From: Nitrospira sp.
GTDB lineage: Bacteria; Nitrospirota; Nitrospiria; Nitrospirales; Nitrospiraceae
DNA: 8,230 nt
Direction of reading: 5' to 3'
NCBI GenBank assembly: GCA_029858925.1
Contig: JAOUEB010000040.1
Coordinates: 1-8,230, forward strand
Part shown: piece after piece, positions 1 to 5,935 of the stretch
Position numbering within the stretch: position 1 is the stretch's first letter
Layout: each line of letters starts with the position of its first letter
Translations under genes and position numbers: made by a program
The notes under the pieces: model-generated
Databases searched by the model: none
Seen by the model: only the letters and a program-made list of their open reading frames with translations
What the model was told of the DNA's origin: nothing

Positions 1-1164
1 CCCCAGCATGGCGTGCGGCCCTTCTTCCTCGTGGCTGACCGCTTTGCCGATGTCATGGAGCAAGGCGCCGCGCCGCGCCAACTTGACGTCGAGTCCCAAC
101 TCCGACGCCATGATGCCGCAAATGTACGCCGCTTCCCGCGCATGGTACAGATTGTTCTGCCCATAGCTCGTCCGATACTTGAGCCGCCCCAGCACCTTGA
201 TCAACTCCGGGTGGAAATCCGCAAGTCCCAGCTCGAAGATGATCTTCTCCGCTTCTTCATACATCAGCTTGTCAATGTCGACCTTCACCTTTTCCACAAT
301 CTCTTCGATGCGGGTGGGGTGAATCCGGCCGTCGTGCATCAACCGCTCGAGTGACACTTTGGCGATCTCGCGCCGCAAGGGATCGAACCCCGAAATGATC
401 ACGGCCTCCGGCGTCTCGTCGATGATCAAATCGATCCCCGTAGCCGCCTCGATCGCGCGGATATTCCGCCCTTCCCGGCCGATGATCCGGCCCTTCATCG
501 CGTCGTTCGGAATCTGGACCACCGAAATCGTGGACTCCGAGACATAGTCACGCACCACCCGCTGAATGGAGCTGGTGATGATTTCGCGTGCTTCCCGTTC
601 GGCATTTTCGCGCGCCTCTTCGATCGTCCGCTTGGCGATGCCGGCGGCATCGAGCCGCGCCTGCGTCTCCATTTCGGCGATCAAATGTTTTTTGGCTTCT
701 TCCGCCGTCATGCCTGCCACACGCTCTAATGCCTCGCAATGCTCGCGTTCGGCCTTGGCGCACGCCGTTTCTTTGACGGCAAGCCGCTCCTCGCGCTTCC
801 CAAACTCCTGATCGCGTTTCAGCAACTCGCTCTCCCGCTTATCCAGCGCCGCGAGCTTCCGATCGAGCCCCTCTTCCTTCTGAAAAAAACGTTTGTCAGC
901 GGCTGCAAGCTCGACGAGCTTCGCCTTCTGCTCTTTCTCCAGCTCCGACTTCGCCTGAAACAAGAGATCTTTGGCTTCAAGCTTGGCCTCTTTCAAGATG
1001 TTCTCGGCCTCGCGCTGGGCATTGTGCATGACCTGCTTGGCCTGCGCTTCCATCTCAGTCCGTTTCGCCCCAGCCATGTTGCGGCGCACCAATTCGAAAA
1101 CTCCGATACCCGTGAGAGCTCCGGCAATAGCGCACAGAATGTAGAAAACAATTGTGGTAGACAA
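1..1164 (-). CDS. rny: Ribonuclease Y, C-terminus cut by window edge
   Basis: Membrane-anchored endoribonuclease that starts mRNA decay at the inner face of the cytoplasmic membrane. 388 residues are visible; the family is usually about 510-520, so roughly 130 C-terminal residues lie outside. Seen in order: an N-terminal membrane helix (about residues 4-25, STTIVFYILCAIAG...), a long charged Glu/Lys/Arg/Ala-rich coiled coil to about residue 200, a KH RNA-binding domain with the GxxG loop GREG at 229-232, then the start of the HD hydrolase domain with H341 and the metal-binding pair H370-D371 (LLHDIGKAVSHEEEG). The start is TTG at 1162-1164: an in-frame TGA lies 9 bases upstream and no other start codon comes between, while a good ribosome-binding site (GGGGGTGA) sits 6 bases before it. 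The reading frame is unbroken. It follows zapA on the same strand after a 622-base gap and may be its distal operon partner. Identification is very secure. Confidence 0.97.
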   Translation of the reverse strand, partial: MSTTIVFYILCAIAGALTGIGVFELVRRNMAGAKRTEMEAQAKQVMHNAQREAENILKEAKLEAKDLLFQAKSELEKEQKAKLVELAAADKRFFQKEEGLDRKLAALDKRESELLKRDQEFGKREERLAVKETACAKAEREHCEALERVAGMTAEEAKKHLIAEMETQARLDAAGIAKRTIEEARENAEREAREIITSSIQRVVRDYVSESTISVVQIPNDAMKGRIIGREGRNIRAIEAATGIDLIIDETPEAVIISGFDPLRREIAKVSLERLMHDGRIHPTRIEEIVEKVKVDIDKLMYEEAEKIIFELGLADFHPELIKVLGRLKYRTSYGQNNLYHAREAAYICGIMASELGLDVKLARRGALLHDIGKAVSHEEEGPHAMLG

Positions 1165-1170
1165 CGAGAG

Positions 1171-1178
1171 TCACCCCC
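1171..1178 (-). promoter_or_regulatory. Ribosome-binding site deciding the rny TTG start
   Basis: On the minus strand GGGGGTGA matches the ideal GGAGGTGA at 7 of 8 bases and ends 6 bases before TTG (1162-1164). Its TGA is also the in-frame stop that excludes any longer rny reading frame. Together these fix the uncommon TTG start. Confidence 0.8.
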
Positions 1179-1196
1179 TTCTTGGCATACCAGGCA

Positions 1197-1217
1197 TACA
1201 AACCAGCCCGGTTTGCG
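1197..1217 (-). repeat. Short stem-loop in the rny leader
   Basis: A perfect 6-bp inverted repeat (CAAACC at 1199-1204, GGTTTG at 1210-1215) with a 5-base loop lies about 20 bases upstream of the rny ribosome-binding site. No U-tract follows it, so it is not a terminator. It could shape the rny leader RNA, but a stem this short can arise by chance. Confidence 0.35.
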
Positions 1218-1304
1218 CGTAGGACGTACACAGATTAAGCGGGGTGCTTCTAACGGACAGGAACCAAGGGGGAACAACGCCCAGGAAAGATTGCTGACGG
1301 TTCA

Positions 1305-1380
1305 GTCTAGAAACGCGCGAGATCGCCTGCTGGCCAGCACGACACCCGTGAGATTCCTTTCACCATGCCGTCTCCTAGAC
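1305..1380 (-). other. 76-base fold-back element upstream of rny
   Basis: On the minus strand GUCUAGGAG (1380-1372) pairs with UUUCUAGAC (1313-1305) in a continuous 9-bp stem that includes two G-U wobbles. Inside it lie two small helices: GUGA with UCAC around an 8-base loop, and UGCU with AGCA around GGCC. It is not a tRNA: there is no CCA-side acceptor pattern and no T-loop consensus. It may be a leader domain of the rny message or part of a larger RNA. The evidence is pairing read by eye only. Confidence 0.3.
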
Positions 1381-1434
1381 CGCAGGATCGCATGCCGAGA
1401 TCCCAGCCGTCGAAGAGGATCGGCCGAAGAAATA

Positions 1435-1563
1435 GGAACCATCTGTTGATACTCACCATGAACGGCCGTCGACCACTCTATCTTTCTGACGACTTGTCGC
1501 CAGAAATCCGCCAAGATTTGCCGTCCTGGCTTGACCACCGTAGTGAGAATCCACAGGATCACC
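1435..1563 (-). ncRNA. Candidate structured RNA (possible 6S RNA) between zapA and rny
   Basis: The minus-strand RNA folds into a long interrupted rod. Outer helix: CUGU (1556-1553) with ACAG (1446-1443). Middle: GAU-U-CUCACUA (1551-1541) with UGGUGAG-U-AUC (1458-1448), 10 pairs around one U-U mismatch. Inner: CGGU-G-GUC (1540-1533) with GAC-G-GCCG (1470-1463), 7 pairs around one G-G mismatch. The interior carries two hairpins, 1530-1510 (GCCAGGA with UCUUGGC, 7 pairs) and 1506-1483. A rod broken by bulges and located next to zapA is the general appearance of 6S RNA, which binds RNA polymerase holoenzyme as an open-promoter mimic. However, I cannot identify the conserved 6S bubble bases with confidence, and the two interior hairpins give a branched top that is not textbook 6S. 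The ends are approximate. It could instead be a structured leader of the rny message. Confidence 0.33.
1483..1506 (-). repeat. 11-bp inverted repeat, strong hairpin
   Basis: The arms TTTCTGACGAC and GTCGCCAGAAA (plus strand) are separated by 2 bases. The only imperfection is A opposite C in plus-strand RNA, which becomes a G-U wobble in minus-strand RNA. The fold is therefore better in a transcript from the minus strand, the same direction as zapA and rny. It has no U-tract, so it is not a standard terminator. Confidence 0.6.
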
Positions 1564-1705
1564 GCATCGTACGTGGACGCTACAACGTTCTCTATCGCTT
1601 TCACAACGTTCGTTTCCAGCCGAGTCAGCTATTCTTAAAAATCGATTCTCAATCCCCCGATTGTCCGTAGAACACCGTACGCACACTCTCATAGATTACA
1701 TGTGC

Positions 1706-1734
1706 ACGATAACAAAGGGCTTCTGTGAAAGCAA
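1706..1734 (-). promoter_or_regulatory. Weak promoter candidate downstream of zapA
   Basis: On the minus strand TTGCTT (1734-1729), a 17-base spacer and TATCGT (1711-1706) with a TG one base before the -10 (extended -10). Both boxes are imperfect. If used, transcription would begin near 1699 and read through the structured gap towards rny. Confidence 0.25.
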
Positions 1735-1786
1735 GGCGAAACTTGCTATTGAAGAGAATCTCGGGGATAGGCGAACTCAGGAGGAC

Positions 1787-2083
1787 TTACCGAAAGAGCG
1801 ACGTCGGCATCTGCTCTTCGATGGATTCCATCAGCGTATCCATCCGTCGATCGACATCAGCCTCTCCCTGGACCCGCTTCTTTTCGGATTCGAAGAGCTG
1901 ATGGGCAAGATTGATGGCCGTCAGTACTGCCAGTTTCGACGGGGTGGCTGTTTTCATGCCTTCGGCCAGATGCTTCATGTGATCATCGACGAAATGAGCC
2001 AGCCGCCGAATATAGGCATCGTCGGCAGTACCGCGAATCGCATACCGTTGACCATAGATCTCGACATCGATGGTCTTAGTCAA
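1787..2083 (-). CDS. zapA: Cell division protein ZapA
   Basis: Small cytoplasmic protein that binds FtsZ and bundles its protofilaments at the division ring. It is 98 residues, normal for the family. Family features seen: the N-terminal beta segment TIDVEIYGQRYAIRG, the stretch DDAYIRRLAHFVDDHMKHLA, then KLAVLTAINLAHQLFESEKK leading into the C-terminal helix that forms the coiled-coil dimer/tetramer. The start is TTG at 2081-2083, not the further-upstream ATG near 2131. A full-strength AGGAGGTG site sits 6 bases before it, and family homology begins exactly there. The residues added by the longer reading are unlike ZapA. The start overlaps the end of the upstream coiled-coil gene by 8 bases, which suggests translational coupling. 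Next on this strand is the structured gap and then rny. Confidence 0.95.
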   Translation of the reverse strand: MTKTIDVEIYGQRYAIRGTADDAYIRRLAHFVDDHMKHLAEGMKTATPSKLAVLTAINLAHQLFESEKKRVQGEADVDRRMDTLMESIEEQMPTSLFR

Positions 2084-2330
2084 GGGCCACCTCCTTGGCA
2101 TCGTCCGCACATTCCAACAACTCGATCTCACCCATGACCCGCTCGATTCTCGACCTGATATCGACCCGCTCTTTTTCCCACCGGCGATTCACGTCATCCT
2201 GCGAAGCAAGCCGCTGACGAGCCGCCTTGACTTCATCTTCCAACGACGCATTTCTCCGCTTCAGTTCATGGACCAATTTCACGAGATCTTTGATCCGAAT
2301 TTCAAGCGCATCCAGACGGTCCAACGCCAT
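2076..2330 (-). CDS. Small coiled-coil protein upstream of zapA (ZapB-like / TIGR02449-like)
   Basis: 84 residues, almost entirely one predicted coiled coil: LDRLDALEIRIKDLVKLVHE at the start, then a Lys/Arg/Glu-rich heptad pattern through RIERVMGEIELLE, with a short acidic tail. Cytoplasmic; no signal or membrane segment. The pattern (RI..LV..., LE.EV, ER..IR.RIE..M..I..LE) resembles the short coiled-coil proteins encoded just before zapA in many Proteobacteria (TIGR02449 type), and more loosely ZapB. By context it probably works with ZapA at the FtsZ ring; that role is inferred. The ATG at 2328-2330 is the first usable start after an in-frame TGA. Its ribosome-binding site is weak (AGGG about 5 bases upstream). 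Its stop overlaps the zapA start by 8 bases. A near-consensus promoter lies just upstream, so it is likely the first gene of a zap-rny unit. Confidence 0.82.
   Translation of the reverse strand: MALDRLDALEIRIKDLVKLVHELKRRNASLEDEVKAARQRLASQDDVNRRWEKERVDIRSRIERVMGEIELLECADDAKEVALD
2088..2096 (-). promoter_or_regulatory. Strong ribosome-binding site of zapA
   Basis: AAGGAGGTG on the minus strand lies inside the last codons of the upstream gene and 6 bases (counted from GGAGG) before the TTG start. It is the strongest ribosome-binding site I see in the window and decides the zapA start. Confidence 0.9.
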
Positions 2331-2372
2331 GGCGACCCTGCGTTCCCTCTCCGCTCATGCTAATTGAAGCGC

Positions 2373-2401
2373 ACTATAAAAACTTTGTGAAACCTTGTCA
2401 A
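2373..2401 (-). promoter_or_regulatory. Near-consensus sigma-70 promoter of the zap unit
   Basis: On the minus strand TTGACA (2401-2396, 6 of 6), a 17-base A/T-rich spacer, and TATAGT (2378-2373, 5 of 6). The predicted start is near 2366, giving a leader of about 35 bases before the coiled-coil gene. The -35 box contains the TGA stop of the lytic transglycosylase gene (2398-2400). It is the best promoter match in the window. Confidence 0.85.
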
Positions 2402-4707
2402 GAAACGGACTTCGGGATGCCGGCGAGACGGAGATATTCTTTGTAGCTGCGGAGCACTCGCTTCACATATCGTCTGGTTTCTTGGTACGGGATCAACTCG
2501 ACGAATTCGTCTTCGCTCCGTCCCCGATAGGCCGCCGCCCAACTCTGGACGGCGATCGGGCCGGCATTGTAGGCCGCAATGGCCTGCGCCACGTTGCCAG
2601 AAAACTGCGCGAGCAACTGCTGCACGTACCGAACCCCGATCTGAATGTTGGTGTCTTGATCGAACAGATCCTCGCGTTCCACGCTGGGAAAACGATGCTG
2701 CTGGGCCACCACCTTGGCGGTTGCGGGCATGATCTGCATCAAGCCGATGGCCCCGACACGGGACACCGCGCGCCAATCGTATTGGCTTTCTTCTCTGATG
2801 ATGGCCGCAACGAGAAACGGGTCGACCCCGCTGACTCCCTGTGTTTTGATCGTGTGAATCAATCCCGTCGGATAGGCCACATTCCACAGGTCGTCCGCCA
2901 CGGCACCCCCGGTCCGTTCCAGCCGGTCTCGAAATCGAGCCCGCACGAGGCGTAGCGCATGGTGGTAGGCCCCGGCTTCATTCAACATCACGGACAACGC
3001 CGTCAATGCGTTGAGATCGTGGCTGTAGCGGTCCGTCAGCACAGTGAGCTCGCGCGCGGCATCTTGCTCAAGCCCAAGCGTCCTGAGTTCGAGCGCCCGC
3101 CGATAGGCCGGCTGCTGTTCGATTTCCGTCCGGCCATTACCGTGCGGCGTAGACGCCACGGCCGTGTCCGTAGAAGAAGGACCCGCAGAGCCCTCCCGAA
3201 TCTTTTCCTGATCTGCAGGCGCCAATAGCGGAATGTCCGTATGGCTCTGCGCCAATTGGCAATAGTAGGTCAGTGGGTAGCGCTTGCACAACAGCTGGAA
3301 GGTTTCTCTCGAGTTTTTCCCTCCAGTATGGCTGTGAGACCGCGCTATCCAATAGAGCGCTTGTGGTTCCCATTCGCCGTCCCGCTGATCAACGATAGGC
3401 TGCCACGCAGCGACCGCTTCTTGATGGCGGTCCGTTCGATAGAGCACCCATCCTTCGCGCCATCGCGCGTCGGCCCGCTGGGATGCCGGCTCTCCTGACT
3501 TGGCGACCTGCCGATACTTCGCGATCGCTTCGTCGAACTGAGCCTGATCCTCCAGCCAGATCCCGGCAAACACGTTAATCTGCCCTTTCTGCTCGGGAGA
3601 CAGCGACCGCCTAGGCAAGGCCCGGCTCTGTTCCAGCAGTTTATCCCCCAGTCCCTGTCGAAGATAGACACGGGCTAACCAGACGGCGGCTTCATCGGCT
3701 TGAACCGTCTGGGATCCGGCAAGTTCCTCGAAGGTATCACGCGCTTGGTCGTAGAGTTTCAACCTGACTTGCGCTACGCCCAGTTTGAGTTTGGCTTCAC
3801 CACGGCGGGAAGAAGATGGGTCTTTCGCAAGAAAGGTTTTCAATTCTTTGATCGCTTCCACATGCAGAGCCTGTCCCAGGAACGCCTGCGCCCTGGTGTA
3901 GAAGTCGTCCGGCTGAGGGACCCAGGGCTCTCCGCCGATATTGGTCGCAAGCAACGCCTCCGCTTCCTTCGCTTCCTTTGTCTGCGGAAACTTCGCCCAG
4001 AGCTTCTTGAGAGTCTCTCTGCCTTCAACCGGCTGATCGGCTCGAAGATAGCAGGAAGCCAATCGCAACCAGGCTTGGGGGACCCGTGGTTCGTTGTCGT
4101 TCAAACCCACCGCCTTGGTAAGCCAAACCACGGCTTCTGGACAGCTGGACGCTTGGTACCAGGCTTCCCCCGCACGGAGAGCCACCTGGTCGAGCAAATT
4201 GGAATCGGGGACTGATTGCGGCACCGATTCGAATGTCCTCGCCGCCTCTTTGGCATCCCCCAGATGAAGCAGCGCTTCACCGATCCAGAACCGGATGTAA
4301 TCATCGAGGACCGGGAAGTCCTGGTGGGCCGAACGGAGATGCGTGAGCGCTCCGGCGGGATCCCGCTGGATCAGCATAACCCCCGACAGCAACCCTGCCC
4401 GCTTGGCCCAAAGCGAAGCCGGGAACTGCTCCATCACTCGTCGAAGCCGTTCCAGCGTCAGCATAGCGACCTGATCCTTCGTCAACGCATGGCCGAATCG
4501 CTCTTTGGGCCACGCGGCTGCGGTGAAGCACTCCTCGGCCGACCCACAGCCATTTGCTTGTGGCTTCTCTGAATCCGACACCTGCGCCGCCGGCGCGTCA
4601 TAAAAAAAGGCGCAACCGGCGATGATCAGGACTACGGCGAGCGAACCCGACGCCATGCCGCGGCCACGGCTTGAAGTAGATTGAGGGCTAATGGTCGGTT
4701 GTTTCAT
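2398..4707 (-). CDS. slt: Soluble lytic murein transglycosylase, lipoprotein (Slt70-like)
   Basis: Cleaves the MurNAc-GlcNAc bond of peptidoglycan to give 1,6-anhydro ends, in the periplasm. 769 residues, longer than E. coli Slt70 (about 645). Seen in order: an export signal ending in the lipobox I-A-G-C at 29-32 (lipidated C32, next residue Ala, so outer-membrane sorting is expected); an alpha-superhelical tetratricopeptide-like region from about 85 to 485 and again about 535-620; a low-complexity Ser/Thr/Gly linker around 503-525; and the catalytic SLT domain at about 625-760 with catalytic E640 before S641 (IIREES), GLMQIMP at 655-661, AYNAG at 712-716 and YQETRRYVKRVL at 741-752. All catalytic motifs are intact. 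The first Met gives a 31-residue signal. A second Met at residue 18 would give a shorter, equally workable one, and neither has a clear ribosome-binding site. It is divergent from rlmN. Confidence 0.93.
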   Translation of the reverse strand: MKQPTISPQSTSSRGRGMASGSLAVVLIIAGCAFFYDAPAAQVSDSEKPQANGCGSAEECFTAAAWPKERFGHALTKDQVAMLTLERLRRVMEQFPASLWAKRAGLLSGVMLIQRDPAGALTHLRSAHQDFPVLDDYIRFWIGEALLHLGDAKEAARTFESVPQSVPDSNLLDQVALRAGEAWYQASSCPEAVVWLTKAVGLNDNEPRVPQAWLRLASCYLRADQPVEGRETLKKLWAKFPQTKEAKEAEALLATNIGGEPWVPQPDDFYTRAQAFLGQALHVEAIKELKTFLAKDPSSSRRGEAKLKLGVAQVRLKLYDQARDTFEELAGSQTVQADEAAVWLARVYLRQGLGDKLLEQSRALPRRSLSPEQKGQINVFAGIWLEDQAQFDEAIAKYRQVAKSGEPASQRADARWREGWVLYRTDRHQEAVAAWQPIVDQRDGEWEPQALYWIARSHSHTGGKNSRETFQLLCKRYPLTYYCQLAQSHTDIPLLAPADQEKIREGSAGPSSTDTAVASTPHGNGRTEIEQQPAYRRALELRTLGLEQDAARELTVLTDRYSHDLNALTALSVMLNEAGAYHHALRLVRARFRDRLERTGGAVADDLWNVAYPTGLIHTIKTQGVSGVDPFLVAAIIREESQYDWRAVSRVGAIGLMQIMPATAKVVAQQHRFPSVEREDLFDQDTNIQIGVRYVQQLLAQFSGNVAQAIAAYNAGPIAVQSWAAAYRGRSEDEFVELIPYQETRRYVKRVLRSYKEYLRLAGIPKSVS

Positions 4708-4715
4708 CGACGTCC

Positions 4716-4744
4716 ATTATATACGGCACGAGCCGCAATGGAAG
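4716..4744 (-). promoter_or_regulatory. Promoter candidate for slt, very close to the start codon
   Basis: On the minus strand a perfect TATAAT (4721-4716) lies 17 bases downstream of a weak CTTCCA (4744-4739, 3 of 6). Transcription would start near 4709, about two bases before the first ATG (4705-4707). The message would then be leaderless for Met1, or have a leader of about 50 bases if Met18 is the true start. Confidence 0.5.
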
Positions 4745-4802
4745 AAGTTTCACGACTGCCTCACGGTCGAGCGCTCCTCATGGTGTTGGTTTCATTCTCA
4801 CT

Positions 4803-4825
4803 TATGATAGGCTCTTCGTGACGAA
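4803..4825 (+). promoter_or_regulatory. Possible rlmN -10 box and adjoining palindrome
   Basis: TATGAT (4803-4808, 5 of 6) could be a -10 box, but no good -35 lies 16-18 bases upstream, so it may need an activator. At the expected start point sits a perfect odd palindrome: TTCGT (4815-4819), G, ACGAA (4821-4825). The one-base centre rules out an RNA hairpin of that size but would suit a dimeric DNA-binding protein. The rest of the 139-base divergent region holds the slt promoter and the short palindrome GAGCGCTC (4769-4776). Confidence 0.3.
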
Positions 4826-4846
4826 ACGAGATCGTGAATACGCGCA

Positions 4847-5932
4847 ATGCCGACACTGACTGTTCCAACTAACTTACTGGCCCTCACCGAACCTCAGATG
4901 GTGAAGTTTGTCCGCGCGCAGGGTTGGCCGAATTATCGTGCCGGACAAATCCTCCGCTGGCTGTACCGGCGACGCGCGCGCGCCATCACCGAACTGACCG
5001 ACCTGTCCTCCCGCGATCGATCGGCGTTGGCCGACATCGCAACCATCGGGCGCTCGCTCCACTGTGCAGTGTTGCCGTCTGAGGACGGCACGAGAAAATT
5101 ACTTCTGACGCTCAACGATGGATTGACGATCGAATCCGTACTGATCCCCGACGACGAGCGGTTGACGCTCTGCGTCTCAACCCAGGTCGGCTGCATGTTG
5201 GATTGCGGCTTCTGCCTGACCGGCATGATGGGACTCAAACGCAACTTAAAGTCCCATGAAATTGTCGATCAGGTGTTATCCGCACAAGATCAGCTGCCCC
5301 CTGATGAGCGCATCACCAATTTGGTTTTTATGGGGATGGGAGAACCCTTGGCAAATCTAGATGCCCTCTCTTCCGCCATCACCTGTCTGACCAATAAATC
5401 CTGGGGCCTCGGTTGGTCGCCCAGGCGCATTACAGTTTCAACCGCCGGCCTTGCCTCTCGTCTCAAGGAGGTCGCAACGCTCGGGGTCAATCTGGCCATC
5501 TCCCTCAATGCCACCACGGAAGAAGAGCGCCGGGAACTCATGCCCGCCGCCAGCGAGATCGCATCGCTCAAATCATTGCTTACGGCCTGCCGCCGGTATC
5601 CTCTGGCGCCGACCCGGCGGCTGACCTTTGAATATGTCCTCCTGGCGAACGTCAACGACCGACCGGTGGACGCGCAGCGGTTGCCGACGCTCCTTCGGGG
5701 CATCAAGTGCAAAGTGAATCTGATTCCGTTCAACGAATTTCCCGGAAGCCGTTTCCATCGTCCCACGGATCACGACGTGCTGCGATTTCAAACCACACTC
5801 CGCCATGCCGGAATCGACGCATTCGTCCGTAAAAGCAGAGGACGCGACGTGCTCGGCGCATGCGGACAACTCGGGAATCTCCCCGCTAACCGTGGATCAG
5901 TTACCTTGACACCTATCGAATCACGTTGCTAG
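4847..5932 (+). CDS. rlmN: Dual-specificity RNA methyltransferase RlmN (23S rRNA A2503 / tRNA A37)
   Basis: Cytoplasmic radical-SAM enzyme that makes 2-methyladenosine at 23S rRNA A2503 and, in studied bacteria, at A37 of some tRNAs. 361 residues, normal length. Seen: an N-terminal accessory helical domain (about 1-95, WPNYRAGQILRWLYRR), the radical-SAM cluster CxxxCxxC as C116, C120, C123 (CMLDCGFC), the SAM-binding segment MGMGEPLAN at 162-170, and the two mechanistic cysteines of the RlmN/Cfr family: C109, seven residues before the first cluster Cys as in E. coli C118, and C339 in ACGQL, equivalent to E. coli C355. RlmN rather than Cfr is favoured by the genomic setting and the motif context. 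The ATG at 4847 is the first start after an in-frame TGA at 4835-4837. The ribosome-binding site is poor. It is the first gene of a plus-strand run with the M16 genes, with no obvious functional link to them. Confidence 0.96.
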   Translation: MPTLTVPTNLLALTEPQMVKFVRAQGWPNYRAGQILRWLYRRRARAITELTDLSSRDRSALADIATIGRSLHCAVLPSEDGTRKLLLTLNDGLTIESVLIPDDERLTLCVSTQVGCMLDCGFCLTGMMGLKRNLKSHEIVDQVLSAQDQLPPDERITNLVFMGMGEPLANLDALSSAITCLTNKSWGLGWSPRRITVSTAGLASRLKEVATLGVNLAISLNATTEEERRELMPAASEIASLKSLLTACRRYPLAPTRRLTFEYVLLANVNDRPVDAQRLPTLLRGIKCKVNLIPFNEFPGSRFHRPTDHDVLRFQTTLRHAGIDAFVRKSRGRDVLGACGQLGNLPANRGSVTLTPIESRC

Positions 5933-5935
5933 CAT
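5906..5935 (+). promoter_or_regulatory. Internal promoter at the end of rlmN, for the M16 genes
   Basis: TTGACA (5906-5911, 6 of 6), an 18-base spacer, and TAGCAT (5930-5935, 4 of 6) preceded by TG one base upstream (extended -10). It overlaps the rlmN stop codon (5930-5932). Transcription would start near 5942, after the first ATG of the next gene (5934) but before its Met9 (5958). It would allow expression of the peptidase pair independently of rlmN. Confidence 0.5.

Larger units (their letters stand above)
1165..1786. other. 622-base gap between zapA and rny, no convincing protein gene
   Basis: No open frame here looks like a conserved protein. The longest candidates are Arg-rich in their later parts and typical of spurious frames. 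Instead, the minus strand holds a run of fold-back elements: a rod at about 1435-1563, a hairpin at 1394-1424 (GCC plus GATCC pairing with GGATC plus GGC across a 2-base bulge), and a 76-base element closed by a 9-bp stem at 1305-1380. There is also a weak promoter candidate at 1706-1734. I see no strong intrinsic terminator, so transcription from zapA could continue into rny. On established synteny, the position just downstream of zapA is where 6S RNA (ssrS) is encoded in many bacteria. Confidence 0.7.

Noticed and set aside
739..1449. Long plus-strand frame of 236 residues
   Set aside because: It is antisense to rny for most of its length, with Leu/Phe-rich then Arg-rich sequence, as expected for the shadow of the RNase Y coiled-coil codons.
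1302..1604. 100-residue minus-strand reading frame with a GTG start in the zapA-rny gap
   Set aside because: Its first 45 residues look protein-like (a hydrophobic helix with WILTTVV), but the second half is Arg/Ser-rich as in chance frames, no good ribosome-binding site precedes it, I recognise no family, and it lies across the strongly paired RNA region. It cannot be fully excluded; conservation of codon pattern in relatives would revive it.
1625..1672. Possible intrinsic terminator after zapA (CAATC-GGGG-GATTG, later ATTTTT, minus strand)
   Set aside because: The stem is only 5 bp and A/T-rich, and the T-run is separated from it by about 8 bases. It is too weak to call a terminator.
1453..1692. 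79-residue minus-strand frame in the same gap
   Set aside because: It overlaps the preceding frame in another register, has Cys/Arg/Ser-rich composition and no recognisable domain.
2084..2131. Upstream ATG giving zapA 16 more residues
   Set aside because: The added residues (MRSSCWNVRTMPRRWP) are not ZapA-like, and the perfect ribosome-binding site at 2088-2096 would lie inside the gene; TTG at 2083 fits both homology and the site.
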